A stretch of 30,093 bases of DNA. It comes from a virus. The notes beneath the pieces were generated by a model that was not told the origin of the DNA, did not search any database, and was given only the letters and a program-made list of their open reading frames with translations. Made by a program: the position numbers and the translations under genes. Location: the IMG/VR virus record IMGVR_UViG_3300050821_004106, positions 1 through 30,093 of that record, one strand, 5' to 3'. This document shows, in pieces, positions 1 through 5,030 of the stretch; the stretch's first letter is position 1; every line of letters begins with the position of its first letter.

Positions 1-31
<31 letters not shown>

Positions 32-240
32 AAGAACATAAAAGTGTGTGCCAGACCCCCCACACCCACCCAAACGGCTAACCTCCCTGTTTTCATCAAC
101 ATACGGCTATAAAATACCAGTTTTGTAGAAATTTGTGGTCAATTCCTCCATGATTTCTCCATAATTTCAACGTAATTTCTATTTTGGGGTTTTAGCTGAA
201 CATTAAACCGGGCGTTTTTAGGTCTATTGGTACTGGATTA

Positions 241-300
241 TTATTAAAAGAAAAATTATTAAAAAAGAAAAAATAAAAAATTATTAAAAAGAAAAGAAAA
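241..300. repeat. A-rich direct repeats (TTATTAAAA units)
   Basis: Three imperfect units begin with TTATTAAAA at 241, 256 and 281, each followed by A/G-only sequence. The top strand is almost pure A/G plus the TTATT starts. Such phased A-tracts are often bent and easily melted, as at origins or UP elements. No function can be assigned from the sequence. Confidence 0.5.
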
Positions 301-304
301 AATA

Positions 305-320
305 GTTTGTTCAGTTTTGT
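305..320 (+). promoter_or_regulatory. GTTTGTTCAGT element, copy A
   Basis: GTTTGTTCAGTTTTGT is identical over 16 bases to copy B (1225-1240) and matches copy C (1818-1833) at 14 of 16. Each copy lies 43-144 bases upstream of the first gene of a transcription unit. An operator or phage promoter box is inferred. Confidence 0.5.
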
Positions 321-412
321 TCAAATACTAATAGCTATTCTAATAGTTGGTTATTGATATAAGACTTTCGACCTGTCAGGCGCCAAACCAGCAAAAATTT
401 TTTAAAAAAGAC

Positions 413-441
413 TTGACACTCGATCCCGACCATGTTAAACT
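413..441 (+). promoter_or_regulatory. Sigma70-like promoter for the gene at 464
   Basis: TTGACA (413-418) is followed after 17 bases by TAAACT (436-441). It matches the consensus perfectly at -35 and moderately at -10. Transcription would begin near 447, just before the GAGG ribosome site at 452-455. The promoter at 1876-1903 has the same layout and a similar GTTAA at the -10 edge. Confidence 0.5.
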
Positions 442-463
442 GGTTTCAGTTGAGGCAGCCAGC

Positions 464-655
464 ATGATTAAAAGGCTTACGTTCGAATTTCCAGACAAAA
501 ATTCATGTCGTCTAGTGTCTGGGACAGTAACTAGGAGTGAACTAGAGCTAATTATTAAGCTGGCAAATCAAATCCTCGCTAAACAAAAAGATACTGAGGG
601 AAGAATATCTTTCGGTATCCGAGAAGAAAAGGACAATAAAAATGCTACGTTGTAA
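464..655 (+). CDS. Small hypothetical protein (63 aa)
   Basis: I do not recognise this protein. The frame is open from a TTG at 347, but I chose ATG 464 because GAGG (452-455) lies 8 bases upstream and a promoter ends at 441. The product is small, charged and predicted soluble. A short beta-like N-terminus (MIKRLTFEFPD) is followed by a helix (RSELELIIKLANQILAK) and a lysine/glutamate tail. It overlaps the next gene by 14 bases, so the two are likely translationally coupled. Base composition is richer in G+C than the structural genes to the right. If the TTG start were used, the protein would be 102 aa. Confidence 0.55.
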   Translation: MIKRLTFEFPDKNSCRLVSGTVTRSELELIIKLANQILAKQKDTEGRISFGIREEKDNKNATL

Positions 656-1148
656 AGATTTGGTTTGCAAGAACGTTGAGATCGACGGCAAGAAAGTCGC
701 CAAGAAAGCTGATTTTGTCAAGACGTATTTTCAGTATGCGTCTAACGCAGAAGTTGAGGAACGGGACAAGCAGTTTAATGGAGCTCCTATTGGCCGTGTC
801 ACTGTTCCTAAGACTGATGCACCTGACGCCAAGAAAGAACCGAAAGTCATTGACCAGCTCTTTAAAGAGATGCTGGCCTTCTTTCAGGGCAAGTTTGAAA
901 ACGGAACTCCTGAACAGGGCAAAATGGCAATCCTTGAAATCGTGACTTCTGGTTATGACATTCAGGAGCGAGCGCCGGTTGCTAATAGTCTTGTTCCTGT
1001 AGACGAAGATAAGGCAATTGAAGGAATGGCTAAGTCCTGGTTGCAAATGGGAGGTTATCCCGACCCGGCATCAGGACAGAAGATTACCGAATTGTCAGCA
1101 ATCATTGCTGCTATTCGTAGTTTTGCGACTGGTACAACTGCGAAGTAA
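642..1148 (+). CDS. Hypothetical protein of the GC-richer left block (168 aa)
   Basis: An AAGGA ribosome site at 629-633 sits 8 bases before ATG 642. The product has a lysine-rich N-terminus (MLRCKDLVCKNVEIDGKKVAKK), a central helical region around residues 70-105 (QLFKEMLAFFQGKFENG) and an Ala/Ile-rich C-terminus (ITELSAIIAAIRSFATG). No catalytic motif or membrane segment is seen, and I do not recognise the family. Codon use (GGC, GCC, AAG, CCG) is clearly unlike the A/T-ending codons of the late genes, which suggests a different origin or selection. A strong terminator follows at 1166-1203. An antisense frame covers much of it but is probably a shadow. Confidence 0.7.
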   Translation: MLRCKDLVCKNVEIDGKKVAKKADFVKTYFQYASNAEVEERDKQFNGAPIGRVTVPKTDAPDAKKEPKVIDQLFKEMLAFFQGKFENGTPEQGKMAILEIVTSGYDIQERAPVANSLVPVDEDKAIEGMAKSWLQMGGYPDPASGQKITELSAIIAAIRSFATGTTAK

Positions 1149-1165
1149 TTAGCTAACCAGTAAAG

Positions 1166-1203
1166 AATGGCCTATTGGTAACCAATCCAATAGGCCATTT
1201 TTT
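1166..1203 (+). terminator. Intrinsic terminator after the 168-aa gene
   Basis: A perfect 13-base-pair stem (AATGGCCTATTGG at 1166-1178, CCAATAGGCCATT at 1187-1199) with an 8-base loop runs into six T residues (1198-1203). This is a textbook Rho-independent terminator 18 bases after the stop codon. Confidence 0.9.
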
Positions 1204-1224
1204 ATTTACAAACATTTACATTCA

Positions 1225-1240
1225 GTTTGTTCAGTTTTGT
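1225..1240 (+). promoter_or_regulatory. GTTTGTTCAGT element, copy B
   Basis: It is identical to copy A over 16 bases. It lies between the terminator at 1166-1203 and the small gene at 1283, where a promoter is needed. TTTACA (1215-1220) and TGTAGT (1238-1243) bracket it with 17-base spacing, so it may fall in the spacer of a promoter. Confidence 0.5.
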
Positions 1241-1251
1241 AGTAAGCTGGT

Positions 1252-1270
1252 ATTGGGTTACTTACCCAAT
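1252..1270 (+). promoter_or_regulatory. Operator-like inverted repeat before the 51-aa gene
   Basis: ATTGGGT (1252-1258) and ACCCAAT (1264-1270) form a 7-base inverted repeat with a 5-base spacer. It ends one base before the AGGA ribosome site (1271-1274). It could be an operator or an RNA hairpin that limits ribosome access. Confidence 0.45.
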
Positions 1271-1282
1271 AGGACAAAACTA

Positions 1283-1438
1283 ATGGACATCACAGTTGTT
1301 GACCAGCTTCTTTCATTGCTCCCCAAAAGACGAACCGCATTTGCTCGGGCGGCCGCTACACGTTTAACTATTGACATTCAACGTCGATATCTCGCTGACA
1401 TGATTATCCGCCGGGCTACTAAGAGGCATTGCCAATAA
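1283..1438 (+). CDS. Small basic Arg-rich protein (51 aa)
   Basis: ATG 1283 follows AGGA at 1271-1274. The frame is open further upstream, but that part runs through the terminator and the promoter-like element, so it is not coding. The product begins MDITVVDQLLSLLPKRR and is dominated by Arg and Ala (RRTAFARAAATRL, RRYLADMIIRRATKR). It is short, basic and probably helical, as expected for a nucleic-acid-binding or host-takeover peptide. That role is inferred only from composition. It is a single-gene unit closed by its own terminator at 1467-1493. Codons are GC-rich like the gene at 642. Confidence 0.55.
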   Translation: MDITVVDQLLSLLPKRRTAFARAAATRLTIDIQRRYLADMIIRRATKRHCQ

Positions 1439-1466
1439 GTTACCTCTACTCATTTCCAATCTAATG

Positions 1467-1493
1467 GCCCCTGTTAAAAGCAGGGGCTTTTTT
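1467..1493 (+). terminator. Intrinsic terminator after the 51-aa gene
   Basis: GCCCCTG (1467-1473), loop TTAAAAG and CAGGGGC (1481-1487) form a GC-rich 7-pair stem followed directly by six T residues (1488-1493). It lies 28 bases after the stop codon at 1438. Confidence 0.9.
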
Positions 1494-1619
1494 ACGTCTA
1501 TACAATCCTCACGTATTGCCATCTAGCAGGCTCTCCGGCGAATCGTTTTACAGACCCATACCTACCTATTACGACCTACCAATCAGTCAGTCCTACGAGT
1601 TTGGCTATTAGATTGATGT

Positions 1620-1659
1620 AGTGAAGATTAGGCGAATATTGTTTCGCCTTAGTTTCACT
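1620..1659. repeat. Long imperfect hairpin in non-coding DNA
   Basis: The arms 1620-1636 (AGTGAAGATTAGGCGAA) and 1643-1659 (TTCGCCTTAGTTTCACT) pair over 17 positions with two mismatches and one G-T wobble, around a 6-base loop (TATTGT). There is no T-tract, so it is not a terminator. It could be a small RNA, an operator or an origin cruciform. Confidence 0.65.
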
Positions 1660-1817
1660 CCTATGTAGTATACTTCTTATACCTATGTACTTAACTACAT
1701 ACATACCATACTACATACCCTACCAGGCCCCAGCAATAGGTACCATCCTATTGAAAAGGCCGGGGTATCAATCTCTTACTTAAAAAACATTTTATTCGTT
1801 TCTTTTTTATTAATATT

Positions 1818-1833
1818 GTTTGTTCAGTCTAGT
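1818..1833 (+). promoter_or_regulatory. GTTTGTTCAGT element, copy C
   Basis: GTTTGTTCAGTCTAGT matches copies A and B except for two bases in the last four. It lies 43 bases upstream of the promoter at 1876. The flank AGTAGCCGGT resembles the AGTAAGCTGGT that follows copy B. Confidence 0.45.
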
Positions 1834-1875
1834 AGCCGGTTGGATATGATGTTGAAAACAAAGCAAATAAAAGAT

Positions 1876-1903
1876 TTGACTTAGCCGGTAACCGTGTTAA
1901 GAT
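1876..1903 (+). promoter_or_regulatory. Sigma70-like promoter at the head of the late operon
   Basis: TTGACT (1876-1881) and TAAGAT (1898-1903) are separated by 16 bases. No terminator is visible between here and 28.7 kb, so this may drive the long rightward operon. AGAGGTG (1911-1917) follows and could be the ribosome site for ATG 1925. Confidence 0.5.
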
Positions 1904-1924
1904 GGTGCTTAGAGGTGTGTTTAC

Positions 1925-1999
1925 ATGATCTACTTCATTTTAGCTAAACAATTAAATCTTATTAAAATAGGTTATGCTAAAAACGGGAATGGACTGTAG
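1925..1999 (+). pseudogene. Truncated T5orf172/GIY-YIG-like N-terminal fragment
   Basis: This 24-codon frame opens with ATG 1925 after an AGAGGTG ribosome site and encodes MIYFILAKQLNLIKIGYAKN before stopping at TAG 1997. The pattern IYFI...LIKIGY.KN is the classic first strand pair of T5orf172-type GIY-YIG domains, with KIGY as the tyrosine motif. The rest of the domain (the conserved Arg and the Glu helix) is missing, and I could not find it in another frame downstream. It is either a decayed remnant of a homing-type nuclease or DNA-binding gene, or a leader peptide that resembles one by chance. Confidence 0.45.
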
Positions 2000-2019
2000 T
2001 CACATAAAGGTGGCATAAT

Positions 2020-2547
2020 ATGGAAGTAACAAAAGAATCTGCTTTAAAGAGATTATCAAGTAAAAATAATATACTTAATAGTTTAGGTATTAATAAGCAG
2101 GAAGACACTCTTAAAGTAGAAGTTATAGTAGACACTCCTAAACAAAACACTCCTCCTGTTAAGAGCCAAGAAGTTAGAACAATTGCTGCTGTATGTGCTA
2201 TTAGTGATGGAGTAAAAGAGACCGCTAAAAACTTAGGTCTAACTGACAATCAAGTAAGAAACTCACTTCATACAAAAGACACTGATCTTAGGAAAAAGAT
2301 AGAAAGTACAGTTAATAAAGTTAGTGAACTTGCTTTAACAAAAACACTTGATGCACTTGGCCTATTAACTATAGAAAGTATTTCCGATCAAAAACCAAAA
2401 GACATTGCTATCATAGCTAGTAATTTAGCTAAAGTATATCAGTCTGTTAATAGGAACGATAGGGATAACAATGGCAATGCAGTTCAGTTTGTTATACATG
2501 CTCCTAGTTTGAAGACACTTGCTAATTATGAAACGGTAAGTCTGTAG
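2020..2547 (+). CDS. Probable terminase small subunit (175 aa)
   Basis: The small terminase binds phage DNA and delivers it to the large subunit at packaging. Seen here: a helix-turn-helix-like segment at about residues 50-86 (TIAAVCAISDGVKETAKNLGLTDNQVRNSL), then an oligomerisation-type helical region (ALTKTLDALGLLTIESI, DIAIIASNLAKVYQSV) and a short C-terminal strand (AVQFVIHAPS). This order is usual for small terminases, and length and position upstream of terL fit. A ribosome site AGGTGG lies 7 bases before ATG 2020. No sequence signature is decisive, so another DNA-binding regulator is possible. Confidence 0.5.
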   Translation: MEVTKESALKRLSSKNNILNSLGINKQEDTLKVEVIVDTPKQNTPPVKSQEVRTIAAVCAISDGVKETAKNLGLTDNQVRNSLHTKDTDLRKKIESTVNKVSELALTKTLDALGLLTIESISDQKPKDIAIIASNLAKVYQSVNRNDRDNNGNAVQFVIHAPSLKTLANYETVSL

Positions 2548-2576
2548 GCAATACTATTAGTTAAGTAGGGAAAATT

Positions 2577-2825
2577 ATGAATCAGCAACTTCAGGCACTT
2601 ATAGCACTACAAGCTAAATTGACTTCTAACTATAATGCTATTAATGTACTAATTAATTCCTATATTACTTCAGCTCAAGCTACAATTGCAGCACAACCAA
2701 ATGTGGGATACAACGCTGGTTTAGGTAGAATTAGTCAGAACTTATCTTATTTAGTAACTGATTTAGTCAATGCTCAATTAGAAAATGGTTTTTTAGAGTT
2801 AGCTAATCATTCTAATTTGGTTTAA
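2577..2825 (+). CDS. Small Ala/Gln-rich hypothetical protein (82 aa)
   Basis: An AGGGAAA ribosome site stands before ATG 2577. The product is predicted helical, with heptad-like leucines (NQQLQALIALQAKL) and a second helix near the C-terminus (LVTDLVNAQLENGFLELA). No known domain is recognised. It contains the first CGCTGG hexamer of the window (2714-2719), encoded as Asn-Ala-Gly with the rare AAC codon. A virion or assembly role is inferred only from operon position. Confidence 0.6.
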   Translation: MNQQLQALIALQAKLTSNYNAINVLINSYITSAQATIAAQPNVGYNAGLGRISQNLSYLVTDLVNAQLENGFLELANHSNLV

Positions 2826-2836
2826 GTGTTTATAAA

Positions 2837-2916
2837 AGTTTATAACGCTGGTTGAGGAAGACACTCTCCGTTATAAACTACAGGAACAAATTAATTGTCC
2901 GATTTGTTCCTTGTAG
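2837..2916 (+). promoter_or_regulatory. Two tandem hairpins in the leader of the 137-aa gene
   Basis: Hairpin 1: AGTTTATAACG (2837-2847) pairs with CGTTATAAACT (2869-2879) over 11 perfect pairs, loop 21. Hairpin 2: CTACAGGAACAAAT (2878-2891) pairs with ATTTGTTCCTTGTAG (2902-2916), 14 pairs with one bulged base, loop 10. They share two bases, so they stack or compete. Neither has a T-tract. They fill the whole gap between genes. Confidence 0.65.
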
Positions 2917-2938
2917 ATATGTTTTAGATTTGGACAGT

Positions 2939-3352
2939 ATGAGTTTGTTAGAGTTAGAGATGTTAAAGTTAGGACAAAATAAAATAAAGGACAAAATAGT
3001 GAGACAATCGAATAATAACTATATAGTTTTCATGAAGGATTTAGCTCCCTTCAAAATGACTGATGTAAGTAAGATTGATTTTGATAGGGATAGTAACCAA
3101 AAAGAAAGAGTACTTTTTTATACAAAAGATAGTAAAGGACAAGAGATTGTTCAAGGAGTTTTTTGGAAAGATAGTATAGTTGGTTATGCAATGGAAGTAG
3201 TGGGAAAAGTAATTGTGTATGAAGGAACAGAAAAGCAAGTTGCTTTGACACAAGCTATTTTCAATCCTAATTTAAAGAATGAAGTTATTGACACATGTTT
3301 ACATATGTTAACTAATCCTCTGTATCACGAACAAAGCCAGCAGTCAAATTAA
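2939..3352 (+). CDS. Hypothetical protein (137 aa)
   Basis: I chose ATG 2939 rather than the TTG at 2852, because the segment between them is taken up by two strong hairpins. No clear ribosome site is present; GGA at 2932-2934 is close. The protein is mixed alpha/beta (NYIVFMKDLAPFKMTDVSKIDF, VIVYEGTEKQVALTQAIF) with a final helix. I do not recognise it. The beta-rich middle would suit a small virion or assembly factor, but nothing proves that. Confidence 0.6.
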   Translation: MSLLELEMLKLGQNKIKDKIVRQSNNNYIVFMKDLAPFKMTDVSKIDFDRDSNQKERVLFYTKDSKGQEIVQGVFWKDSIVGYAMEVVGKVIVYEGTEKQVALTQAIFNPNLKNEVIDTCLHMLTNPLYHEQSQQSN

Positions 3353-3416
3353 ACTGTTTATAGGAGTATTTGCAACTGCAAATATTATCTATAATGTTGT
3401 ATTTAGGATGTTTCGG

Positions 3417-3433
3417 TACCTATGTTATAGGTA
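3417..3433 (+). repeat. Short hairpin before the Ala-rich structural gene
   Basis: TACCTAT (3417-3423) and ATAGGTA (3427-3433) form a perfect 7-pair stem with loop GTT. A second inverted repeat, ATTTGCA-AC-TGCAAAT, lies just upstream near 3368-3383. Both fall in the 115-base gap before ATG 3468. Confidence 0.45.
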
Positions 3434-3467
3434 GTTAAAATAAAAAGAAAGAGAGAATAAATAAAAT

Positions 3468-4187
3468 ATGTCAGTTGCAGTTTTTCAGTTACCTCCTAAT
3501 AGTTCAGGTAGTCAAGTTAATGGAGTTACTGCTGTAATTGGAGGAGCTACTGTAGTAACTCCTGCTGGTGTTATTGCAGATGGTATTGCTCCAGGATCTA
3601 ATATTGCTTCAGTTAATAGTCCTATTTCAGGAGTAGCAGTAAGATTATTTGAACTTGCTGTTTCTTCTGCTCCTGTAGATGGACAGAAAGCTACTTATTC
3701 TGCTGCTGTTACAGGACTTCTTCCTACTGCTGCTGCTTCTACAGGTCTTGTTATTCTTACGGGATCTGCTACAAAAACAGTTAGACTTACTCACGTTCTA
3801 ATTAGTGCTTCTATTGCCACAACTGCTGTATATATTGATTGGCAAGTAGCTAAGTATTCTGCTGCTGCTACTGGTGGAACTTCTACTGCTATGACAGCGG
3901 TTCCATATGATAGTAATAGTGCTGCTGCTACTGCTAGTGCTGCTTCATATACAGGTGCTGGCCCTACTCTTGGAACTCTTGTAGGAGTAATTGCTAATGC
4001 TAAAATGATTGCTCCTGTTACAGCAACTCCAGCGATTTCTAATATCATAGAGTTTAATTTTGGTAATCGTCCAGCGGGTGCTCCTGTATTACGTGGTATT
4101 GCTCAGCAAATTGCTATCACAGCTAATAGTGTCACTTTTGGCACTGCTCCTAACATTGACATTACCTTAGAATGGACGGAAGAATAG
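3468..4187 (+). CDS. Ala/Thr-rich probable virion structural protein (239 aa)
   Basis: A purine-rich ribosome site (AAAGAGAG) precedes ATG 3468. The protein is rich in Ala, Thr, Ser, Val and Gly and almost without charged residues, as in beta-structured capsid decoration or fibre proteins. The central segment (ATKTVRLTHVLISASIATTAVYIDWQ, then ATGGTSTAMTAVPYDSNSAAATA) resembles a family of small phage structural proteins I have seen near head genes; that likeness is from memory. It ends with a beta segment (ITANSVTFGTAPNIDITLEW). Codons are dominated by GCT and ACT, which suggests high expression. A head decoration role is inferred. Confidence 0.55.
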   Translation: MSVAVFQLPPNSSGSQVNGVTAVIGGATVVTPAGVIADGIAPGSNIASVNSPISGVAVRLFELAVSSAPVDGQKATYSAAVTGLLPTAAASTGLVILTGSATKTVRLTHVLISASIATTAVYIDWQVAKYSAAATGGTSTAMTAVPYDSNSAAATASAASYTGAGPTLGTLVGVIANAKMIAPVTATPAISNIIEFNFGNRPAGAPVLRGIAQQIAITANSVTFGTAPNIDITLEWTEE

Positions 4188-4231
4188 AATAAAAGAGTGA
4201 GTGAAGACTAGTATCAATAGGAGTACAAATA

Positions 4232-4258
4232 ATGTCTGAAACTAGTGGTGATTCTTAA
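4232..4258 (+). CDS. Eight-residue coupling ORF (MSETSGDS)
   Basis: AGGAG (4219-4223) lies 8 bases before ATG 4232. The frame stops at TAA 4256-4258, overlapping the ATG of the next gene (TAATG). It is too short for a folded protein but well placed as a translational leader that loads ribosomes for the membrane peptide that follows. Confidence 0.35.
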   Translation: MSETSGDS

Positions 4259-4383
4259 TGTTTTCAGTACGTTGGGTGTTAGCAGCAATAGCATTCGCTC
4301 TAACTCTAATTAATGGTATTCCTTTGTGGGTTCCTGTACTACTTATTTGTATTAGTTTTCTTGCTGTTCCACTAGATAAATAG
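4258..4383 (+). CDS. Small two-helix membrane protein (41 aa)
   Basis: The product starts MFSVRWVLAAIAFALTLING, bends at IPLW and continues with a second hydrophobic stretch (VPVLLICISFLAVPL) before ending DK. That gives two short transmembrane segments in a hairpin with a positive N-terminus, as in minimal holins or small membrane-anchored phage proteins. Its start overlaps the stop of the 8-codon ORF at 4232 (TAATG), so it is probably translated by coupling. The next gene follows after a TAGGAG ribosome site that includes its own stop codon. A holin role is possible, but it lies far from the lysis cassette near 24 kb. Confidence 0.6.
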   Translation: MFSVRWVLAAIAFALTLINGIPLWVPVLLICISFLAVPLDK

Positions 4384-4394
4384 GAGTTAAAATA

Positions 4395-4670
4395 ATGGGC
4401 GGAGCATTAGCAGCTTTATATACAGCATTTTGGTTAGCAGGTTCTTGGACTTCTACACCAGCTCCAGGAACTCTGTATGAACTTGATGCATTTGGAACTC
4501 CAATTACAGTTGGAGCTACTGTTAAACTAATTTGCACAGTTACTGCAATTAATCCACTTGATCCTCATTTTGGTGACGTTCAAGTATCTCTTAATTTTCC
4601 AACTGGAAAGAAAGTTAGTCCTATTCAAATTGGGGCTTTTACTAGTTCTCAGTTGGTTGTTGGTTCTTAA
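4395..4670 (+). CDS. Hypothetical beta-rich protein (91 aa)
   Basis: AGGAG (4382-4386) precedes ATG 4395. A hydrophobic start (MGGALAALYTAFWLAGSW) is followed by a beta-sandwich-like body (TVGATVKLICTVTAINP, DVQVSLNFPTGKKVSPIQIGAF). The N-terminus could be a weak membrane segment or simply buried. I do not recognise the family; a small virion protein is the best guess from its place among head genes. Confidence 0.55.
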   Translation: MGGALAALYTAFWLAGSWTSTPAPGTLYELDAFGTPITVGATVKLICTVTAINPLDPHFGDVQVSLNFPTGKKVSPIQIGAFTSSQLVVGS

Positions 4671-4677
4671 AAAGTTA

Positions 4678-4700
4678 ATTTGTCGCTGGCTTAGACAAAT
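4678..4700 (+). repeat. Inverted repeat ATTTGTC/GACAAAT
   Basis: Seven-base arms at 4678-4684 and 4694-4700 flank a 9-base loop that completes a CGCTGG hexamer (4684-4689). It lies in the 93-base gap after the gene ending at 4670. It has no T-tract, so it is not an obvious terminator. Confidence 0.4.
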
Positions 4701-4763
4701 ATGATTGGACTACTTAACTATTTCACCTCCGGTTATAGTAAAGTACTAAGAGTAGGGTAGGTA

Positions 4764-5030
4764 TTGTCCAGTACTGAAAACTCTACTCTTATTTTTATGA
4801 CATTAGATAAAATAAAAGAAGTATTATTAATAGAGCCCTTATTTGAAATGGATGGCGTAAGAATATTCTGGGAGAAGGATAGTTACGGTAATTTAACGGG
4901 AGAATTAGTATCTTACCCTGAAAGTGCTGTTGACCCTATCACTGGAATTTGTGACCAGACAAGAAAAATAATATGGCCTAAAGAACTATTAGTTAATCAA
5001 GAGCCAGCAAATGACAAAACTAATTTCTGA
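4764..5030 (+). CDS. Hypothetical protein upstream of terL (88 aa)
   Basis: The chosen start is TTG 4764, preceded by AGGG (4754-4757) 6 bases away. ATG 4797, which has no ribosome site, would give 77 aa. The product has a helix (TLDKIKEVLLIEPLFEM) and a strand region (GVRIFWEKDSYGNLTGELVSYPE), and ends with KIIWPKELLVNQEPANDK. No family is recognised. Its last 20 bases overlap an ATG (5011) that has a ribosome site and would be the natural terL start but lies in a different frame from terL. Confidence 0.55.
   Translation: MSSTENSTLIFMTLDKIKEVLLIEPLFEMDGVRIFWEKDSYGNLTGELVSYPESAVDPITGICDQTRKIIWPKELLVNQEPANDKTNF

Larger units (their letters stand above)
1439..1924. other. Non-coding stretch with structured DNA/RNA
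   Basis: No gene is visible in these 486 bases. They contain a terminator (1467-1493), a long 17-pair hairpin (1620-1659), repeated ACTACATAC words near 1693-1720, a small hairpin AATAGG/CCTATT near 1734-1751 inside a CCCC/GGGG pair, a third GTTTGTTCAGT element (1818-1833) and a promoter (1876-1903). The density of inverted and direct repeats suggests a regulatory RNA or a replication or packaging site. Confidence 0.5.

Noticed and set aside
241-300. Possible CRISPR array
   Set aside because: The repeat units are short, A-rich and unevenly spaced, with no spacers.
347-463. N-terminal extension of the first small gene from TTG 347
   Set aside because: There is no ribosome site, and a TTGACA promoter (413-441) lies downstream of it, whereas ATG 464 has GAGG at the right distance.
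645-1046. A 133-residue antisense open frame opposite the gene at 642
   Set aside because: It lies wholly inside a gene with a good ribosome site and terminator, has no site of its own and reads as a shadow.
1175-1282. N-terminal extension of the 51-aa gene
   Set aside because: It would translate through a terminator and the GTTTGTTCAGT element; ATG 1283 follows AGGA.
1500-1900. Possible tRNA in the non-coding stretch
   Set aside because: The hairpins do not form a cloverleaf and no T-loop GTTCRA-type arm was found.
2852-2938. N-terminal extension of the 137-aa gene from TTG 2852
   Set aside because: The stretch is occupied by two strong hairpins and lacks a ribosome site.
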